DNA from: Cryptomeria japonica
Lineage: Eukaryota; Streptophyta; Pinopsida; Cupressales; Cupressaceae
DNA: 64,000 nt
Direction of reading: 5' to 3'
NCBI RefSeq assembly: GCF_030272615.1
Contig: NC_081407.1
Coordinates: forward strand, 97,137,897-97,201,896
The notes under the pieces are model-generated. The model made no database searches. It was given only the letters and a program-made list of their open reading frames with translations, and was not told the DNA's origin. Shown piece after piece: positions 58,641-64,000 of the stretch (positions within the stretch are counted from its first letter, which is position 1; each line of letters begins with the position of its first letter). The translations under genes were made by a program, and so were the position numbers.

Positions 58641-58915
58641 GCATTCAATGTTCATCACAAAATGTTACTTTTTATCTAAGTGCATAAGGTATTCTATCCT
58701 AGTGACACTCACTGTTCATCACAAAGTGTTGCTATTTATCCTAGTGGTACTCCCTGTTCATCACAAAGTACTACATGTTTTGCACTCCCTGTTCATCACA
58801 AAGTGCTCCTCACATTTGCACTCACTGTTTATCACAAAGTGCTGCTCATATTTTAGTACTCCCTGTTCATCACAAAGTACTCTATCTCGGTACTCACTGT
58901 TCATCACAAAGTGCC
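58641..58915 (-). repeat. Seven-unit hairpin array in the PMD intron
   Basis: Seven units share the loop core TGTTCATCACAA (one has TGTTTATC) closed by changing stems. Examples are ACACT with AGTGT (58705), GTACT with AGTAC (58747 and 58856), GCACT with AGTGC (58782 and 58818), and GGTACT with AGTGCC (58889). Unit spacing is 33-42 bases. A partial copy sits near 58990. Confidence 0.75.
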
Positions 58916-59049
58916 TTGATCTATTCTAGTCTTCCCTAGAGGACCTGTTTGAGTGTATCTTCTCAGCAGCTTATCCAATCGACAACGTATGTTCATCACA
59001 GAACTGCCGATTTGACCTAGAAGACACAAATTCACATTTTTTTGACACA

Positions 59050-59285
59050 AACGTGCTTGAAGATTGCATAAACATGCCTGTTTTGCACAGACGCGCCTGG
59101 GCGACACAGACGTGCCTATGATCTGGACAAACGCGCCTGGGTGACACAGATGTGCCTTATTGGCATAGACGCGCCCACAGATCACAGACGCGGCCGCATT
59201 CGGCATAGACGCGTTTTCTATCACAGACGCGCCTGGCACAAACACAGACGCGCCTGACACCAATACAGATGCGCCTGGGCATTTT
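59050..59285 (-). repeat. GCGTCTGTG motif array in the PMD intron
   Basis: About twelve copies of CACAGACGCGCCTG on the plus strand, that is CAGGCGCGTCTGTG in the sense of the PMD transcript. It is the same motif, in transcript sense, as the gag-pol leader arrays. Confidence 0.75.
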
Positions 59286-59391
59286 TGACATTTTTTGGAC
59301 CCTATTCTAAGCACATTTATTACCCTATCTAGCATGCATTAATGACAACAATAAATGCAACAAAGTACGAGGAAGTTTTGGTGGTACTTAC

Positions 59392-59457
59392 CAGCTCTCC
59401 TGCGTCGGCTGGCCTCTGGAATCGGCGAACGCGGTCGAATCTGTGAATAAAGGCCAT
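59392..59457 (-). pseudogene. Antisense PMD gene, exon 1 (22 codons)
   Basis: ATG at 59457 on the minus strand in AACAATGGCC, the plant start consensus. It encodes MAFIHRFDRVRRFQRPADAG plus EL and ends exactly at CTG before GTAAGT. It joins in frame to EYLPM of exon 2. No promoter was identified; the 340 bases up to the LTR would hold it. Confidence 0.6.
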
Positions 59458-59696
59458 TGTTGCTGACTGCTGCTCTATTTTTGCTTTGCACTCTTCTCTC
59501 GTGGATGTATGGATGACAATGAGGATGTCTTTTCCCCCGTGGTCTATCTTATAGACCACCCTAGCCCTGGCCCTCGTTTCCTGAGTCAGTCTTCTTTATC
59601 CTGTGACTTTGTCACTTTATCTGGTCAGTCCATTCTAACCTTTCTTTCTTATCGAGAGATTGTCTGTGGTCTTTTCACACATTTTCATCCAATCTT

Positions 59697-59799
59697 TCGA
59701 GGGGGAATATCATTCCCATCTTGGGGCAACTCTGTATCAGTTCATCTTATCTTCTTTGAAACAACGCGACAAGCCGCATTGTCTCAAAGAGGGGCAAAA
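59697..59799 (+). promoter_or_regulatory. Conserved pre-LTR block and polypurine tract of element C
   Basis: CGAGGGGGAATATCATTCCC, GGGGCA, TCTTTGAAACAACGCGACAA and GTCTCAAAGAGGGGCAAAA in the same order as in B. Confidence 0.8.
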
Positions 59800-60546
59800 T
59801 GTAGACACCTAAAATTGTCATGTCTAATTAAATAAATATTTTATTTATTTAATTATCTAAGCTTAATTATTCTATTAATTAAATAAATATTTATTTATTT
59901 AATTAATTCATTTATCCTCTTCTAGCCTTATTTCTCATTTAAATAAATACATTTATTTATTTAAATTATCCTTTTCTTAAATTAAATCCCACTTCTTCTA
60001 TTAATTAAATAAATCTTTATTTATTTAATTAAGTCATTAACCTTTTCTACCCATGACACATGTCATTCATCTCTTAATTCCTACACTACCTACCCCTTTC
60101 ATTATTTTATTATTTCTTTTACCTACCCTCTAATCATAGCCGACCTCCTTTTACACCTCTCAATCTTATCCCTCCATTTCATATTGTGTCTTCTATATAA
60201 GGAGATGCTTCCTTCATTATTAAACCCTAACTACTTGATCAATTGACTACTTGGCATTTGTGATCCTACTTGCAACCACATTTCCGTTCTTTGTTTATCT
60301 CTTGTGCACACATAAAATCTGAGAGCAAATATATCAAACAAGATCAATGGAGATAGGAAGAATGGAGATCCAAACCCTATTGGACATGTGATGGTATAAT
60401 CTTTGTGATTTCATTTGATTTGCATTGTCTTAGGTAATCTTCATATGTTATGGTGGATCTTTGTTGTTGTTAGGCTAGGGTTTTGTGGTTGAATTCATTT
60501 AGCCTTTCAATATTGTTATTATTGTTATCCATTTTCACCATATATA
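59800..60546 (+). repeat. 3' LTR of element C (747 bases)
   Basis: Starts TGTAGACACCTAAAATTGTC, ends CACCATATATA, with TATATAAGG at 60194. It has one more AT palindrome than the 5' LTR and lacks another. Confidence 0.93.
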
Positions 60547-60551
60547 GTTCC

Positions 60552-60736
60552 CACCGTGGTTTTTCTTTTAACCGGGTTTTCCACGTCAAAATCTTGGTGT
60601 TATGCGTGTTGGTGATATTGTGTTTATCTTTATTCTTGCTGCAGTTGTTTAGATTTGAGAATGTGCTTAATTTGATTATTCGGTGAAAACGGATTCACCT
60701 CCTCCTCTTAGTTTTCCTTCTTGGTTGCTGCTAACA
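60552..60736 (+). mobile_element. Copia solo LTR, right part
   Basis: CACCGTGGTTTTTC through GCTGCTAACA completes the LTR begun at 37035; followed by TAGCC. Confidence 0.8.
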
Positions 60737-60741
60737 TAGCC

Positions 60742-61018
60742 CCCATCGCCCTAGTCTTGAGAATTTTGCTCGATCTTTTGATAGTGGTGTAGAGTAAAAA
60801 ATTGGATACCCCTTTGCAATTTCACCTATACTTTTGTAGCCACTTTAGTGTCCATTTCCCTAGCATTTGAGTAGGCTCATTTCAGCCCTTGCATCAGCCT
60901 TTTCCCTCTCAACATGCTCAAGACACTTTTCCAACAACTATCCTTCAACTTCTATTTCATGTTAGCCGGGTGTTTATCTTGCCACCTGCCATTTTTTAGT
61001 GTGATTTGTCTAGACACT
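60742..61018. other. Unclassified spacer
   Basis: I see no gene, repeat or element end in it. Confidence 0.4.
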
Positions 61019-61329
61019 GTTAGGGTTTCAAGCAGATCCGAAGCAAATATGAACTAATAATTATATGCAGATTTAAATACAAAAGATAAATAAATGAAAC
61101 AAGACACAGATAACACAAAGATTTAACGTGGTTCACCCAGAATGGGTTACGTCCACCATACACAGCCGTCCAATCTTTCTTATTATCCAGCAAAAATAGT
61201 ACATCAACCTTACAATGCCTTAAGCATCCCAGCCGCTTATAACATGCATTTTTAGGGCAAAAACAAAGTCGACCTTTTTAGGGTTTTATTACAATGTCGG
61301 TTTTCATAAAAAAAATACCCAATTTTTTT
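61019..61329 (+). repeat. Possible truncated LTR fragment
   Basis: Starts TGTTAGGGTTTCAAGCAGAT and contains AACGTGGTTCACCCAGAATG, then GGGTTACGTCCACC, which form an imperfect inverted pair. It stops at a poly(T) run at 61322. It looks like part of a copia-type LTR but no partner is present. Confidence 0.35.
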
Positions 61330-62176
61330 TTTCTAGATCATGTGCTATGCGTATTGGTGGTCCGCATTGATTATTGTGCGTGTTATTGAAGATTTTTTTA
61401 ATCCAGTGATGTTCTTCGTGTTATGCGACATTCATGACGTGGTAGCATGTTGCGGATGATAGAGGCATAGTTCTTGGAGGTGTTTCATATTTGTGGTGGT
61501 TGTTTAGGTCCAAACTATGTCTTAACCAATACATTCATTTTGGTCTACATGCATTATTGTGGTGTGTGTGATTGTATCTTTATAATTTGTGATATGTGTG
61601 AGCCGACTTTGAAAGATAAGTTGATGATATGTATAAATAAGCATTGTAATCATTGTGTGAAGTATGCTATGAGCGAATAATGTAATAATCATTCAGTAGT
61701 AGAGAAGAAGTGTGGAAGAGCAGAGCATGTGATTGTGTGCTTAACCGGAACTGTACACAGACATGTGAAGATGTTATTTTATCAACTCATGTTTCTCCAG
61801 ATGTAATCTGAATATTTTTGTAAGATAATGAGTCTTCCCGTAAGGCAATGAACCTTCCTCAGGGTTGTAGCCCTTCTTGTTTTGAGTAGTGAGCTCTAGG
61901 TAGTGTGCCTGAATGCATGCGCATTCCCCATTGTAATATTTCACTTACTCCTAATAGGGTATTATCGCATTGTGGGTAGGTTTCCACCGTGGTTTTTCCC
62001 TTAACCGGGTTTTCCACTTCAAAAATCTTGGTGTTATGTGTGTTATTGATGTGGTGTTGTTTCATGCTTTAACAATTAATTATCAGATTTTATTTGTGGT
62101 TTAAGTTGGAGTAAGTTTTTGAGCAAACTGATTCACCCGCCTCTTATTTGTTGCATTATTGACAACAGGTTCCCAC
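61330..62176 (+). repeat. Duplicated copia LTR segment
   Basis: Almost identical to 35673-36516, including the bases after the LTR end (GACAACAGGTTC). It starts abruptly after poly(T) and is cut by element E at 62177. Confidence 0.8.
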
Positions 62177-62941
62177 TGTAGACACTCAAAATTGTCCACT
62201 CTAATTAAATAAATATTTTATTTATTTAATTATTTAAGCCTAATTCTTCTATTAATTAAATAAATCTTTATTTATTTAATTCATTCATTTATCCTCTTCT
62301 AGCCTTATTTCTCATTTAAATAAATACATTTATTTATTTAAATTATCATTTTCCTAAATTAAATAAATACTTATTTATTTAATTATCCTACTTCTTCTAT
62401 TAATTAAATAAATCTTTATTTATTTAATTAATTCATTAGCCTTTTCTACCTATGACACATGTCATTCATCTCTTAATTCATACACTACCTACCCCTCTCA
62501 TTATTTTATTATTTCTTTTACCTACCCTCTAATCTTAGCCGACCTCCTTTTACACCTCTCAATCTTATCCCTCCATTTCATATTGTGTCTTCTATTTAAG
62601 GAGATGCCTTCTTCATTATCAAACCCTAATCGACAATTTGGAGGACTTGACTACACTACGATCCTACTTGCAACCACATTCCGTTCTTTGTTGAGCTCTT
62701 GTGCATATAAAATCTGAGAGCAAATATATCAAGCAAGATCAATGGAGATAGGAAGAATGGAGATCAAAACCCTATTGGACATGTGATGGTATAATCTTTG
62801 TGATTTCATGTGATTTGCATTGTCTTAGGTAATCTTCATATGTTATGGTGGATCTTTGTTGTTGTTAGGCTAGGGTTTGGTGGTTGAATTCATTTAGCCT
62901 TTCAATATTGTTATTATTGTTATCCATTTTCACCATACACA
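62177..62941 (+). repeat. 5' LTR of element E (765 bases)
   Basis: Starts TGTAGACACTCAAAATTGTC and ends CACCATACACA. It has five AT palindromes in its first 250 bases; the TATA position reads TATTTAAG (62593). Confidence 0.88.
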
Positions 62942-62962
62942 TTTTGGCACGCTCGGTGGGAC
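62942..62962 (+). promoter_or_regulatory. Primer binding site of element E
   Basis: TTTTGGCACGCTCGGTGGGA directly after the LTR. Confidence 0.75.
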
Positions 62963-63054
62963 TCTTGTCCCTTTGCATCTAACCTCCTTGTTGCAGATTT
63001 TGCATTTTTGAAGTTGCAAATCGGACATTTTTCGACAGCATTTTAGTTTTTTTT

Positions 63055-63310
63055 CCGCGTCTGTGAACTTTCGGATCACGTCTTTGATTTTCTAGCGCGT
63101 TTGCGGGATCTGGAATCGCGTCTATGTTTTCGACAAATTTTATTTTGCAGGTTTCAAAAAGGAGCGTCTGTGTTTCAGAAACGCCTGTGTTATTTCTACC
63201 CGCGTCTGTGTCAGAAAGGAGTGTCTGTGATTTTTAGACGCGTCTGTGCATCGCAGAACCGCGTCTGTGTTATCCAGATGCGTCTGTGTTGAGGGTAACA
63301 GCGTCTGTGT
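63055..63310 (+). repeat. GCGTCTGTG motif array in the E leader
   Basis: About twelve degenerate copies such as CCGCGTCTGTGTT and GACGCGTCTGTGC, matching array 1 of C in position and motif but not copy by copy. Confidence 0.75.
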
Positions 63311-63884
63311 ATTTACTGTTTTGAAATTTTGAAGTTTTCATTGATTCAATTTTCGGATTTTGTACTTAGGGTTTCAGATCTGGTTTATTTTTGGACTAAC
63401 ACTTTCAGATCTAGCTAACTAAATTGGTGCAGCTTGTCTTGGACGCAAAATGTTTTGTTGAAGGCCCCCATGTCACAAAGTCTTTTGGGTTTTTAAAATG
63501 TACCTAACTTGTGTGTTTGCAGGAAGGGGTGATTATGTCAAACAACCCAAACTACTAACAACTTTTGTTGCAGGTCCTTGGCTAGGGTTTTGAATTTTTG
63601 TTGTGTGCTTTGTTTTCATAGACTAGCAAACACTTCCATTGGTGCACTAAAATTGAATCATTGTCTTTTGTGTCTTGAGCAATAGGCTCTTTTTGTTTAA
63701 TCTTTAGAGGGCCTGTCTTCCCGTGTGGTCATTAGGACTACTAGTGAGAAGAGGACGACCCAAGTGGTAGCGAGGAAAACCCACCTCATCCGAACCATTA
63801 TAAATAAATGTATTCATGGTGAAAACTATGAATAACGTGTGCTGATTAGTTCATACCGACACTATGTCTCCCTATAAACCCGTT

Positions 63885-63904
63885 TGATCAAACTTATTTG
63901 ATCA
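63885..63904 (+). other. Hairpin in the E leader, conserved with C
   Basis: TGATCAAA with TTTGATCA around CTTA; it lies in a 300-base block nearly identical to 39670-39990. Confidence 0.55.
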
Positions 63905-64000
63905 GTTGTAGGGCGTAACCCCTACCGGTTGGGAGCCTTCTGTATTTACAGAGCTGAAAGTGCCGCATGTATGGCCACACGAGTGGATGCCCTTACTAGC

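Larger units (their letters stand above)
58605..59391 (-). other. Putative 787-base intron of the antisense PMD gene
   Basis: Minus-strand donor GTAAGTACC at 59391 and acceptor TTTGCATGACTGCAG ending at 58605. Both are good plant splice sites and phase is kept (0). The intron contains the hairpin array and the GCGTCTGTG array. Confidence 0.65.
38185..60546 (+). mobile_element. Element C: Tat-type Ty3/gypsy retrotransposon with antisense PMD gene, split by element N
   Basis: LTRs at 38185-38904 and 59800-60546 with duplication GTTCC on both sides (38180-38184, 60547-60551). The terminal CA of the 3' LTR has become TA. Without N it is about 14.6 kb. Order: LTR, primer site, 2.3 kb leader, gag-pol, A-rich tract, double stem-loops, antisense PMD gene with intron arrays, pre-LTR block, LTR. 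Gag-pol aligns with B throughout. By eye the LTRs differ by about nine substitutions in 700 aligned bases, plus two larger indels in AT-rich palindromes. Many stops and two frameshifts make it inactive. Confidence 0.93.
62177..64000 (+). mobile_element. Element E: 5' LTR and leader of a second C-family element (runs off the window)
   Basis: Its LTR, primer site, motif array and leader block match those of C. The window ends inside the leader, before gag. The left target duplication is probably CCCAC but cannot be checked here. Confidence 0.88.

Noticed and set aside
58641-58915. CRISPR-like array
   Set aside because: Regular short repeats with spacers, but the DNA is plant retroelement, the stems vary, and there are no cas genes.

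Overview
The window looks like intergenic DNA from a large plant genome. It is almost entirely nested LTR retrotransposons, with one broken, apparently intron-containing reading frame that I cannot name. A gymnosperm-type genome is plausible from the density and nesting of old Ty3/gypsy and Ty1/copia elements, but nothing here proves it. I see no rRNA, tRNA, bacterial operon or CRISPR array.

Layout. (1) 1-4688: 3' part of a Tat-type Ty3/gypsy element (A), with an antisense plant mobile domain (PMD) pseudogene and a truncated 3' LTR. (2) 4689-25932: spacer with a degenerate tandem repeat, then a decayed multi-exon frame (5714-25480) split at 7060 by a complete 16.3 kb Tat-type element (B, 7060-23386; target-site duplication GTTAC; LTRs about 0.4% different). 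(3) 25933-27221: solo LTR of the A family with duplication CTCAT. (4) 27222-37034: unclassified DNA, two decayed Ty1/copia fragments and several overlapping copia LTR copies. (5) 37035-60736: a copia solo LTR (duplication TAGCC) split by a 22.4 kb Tat-type element (C, 38185-60546; duplication GTTCC). C is itself split inside its RNase H region by a 7.7 kb gag-only element (N, 46736-54479; duplication CAAGG). (6) 60742-64000: short unclassified DNA, a duplicated copia LTR segment, and the 5' LTR and leader of another C-family element (E).

How the parts work. B and C encode Gag, an aspartic protease, a G-patch segment, reverse transcriptase, two successive RNase H modules and integrase in Ty3/gypsy order. 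The double RNase H is the mark of the Tat lineage. B is one continuous frame broken only by four stop codons, each explicable as C-to-T. C is more damaged. N has Gag and a protease-like domain whose active site looks dead, and no polymerase, so it must have moved in trans.

Most interesting. Elements A and C carry a PMD gene antisense to gag-pol, between pol and the 3' LTR. In C that gene can be read as spliced: a 22-codon first exon with a good start context, a consensus GT donor, an intron of about 787 bases, and a 599-codon second exon. The intron holds an array of hairpins whose stems co-vary, plus an array of a GCGTCTGTG-type motif that recurs in the same sense in the gag-pol leader. B and C also share double stem-loops just after pol with compensatory changes, and B has its own array of short hairpins before the 3' LTR. 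All comparisons were made by eye.
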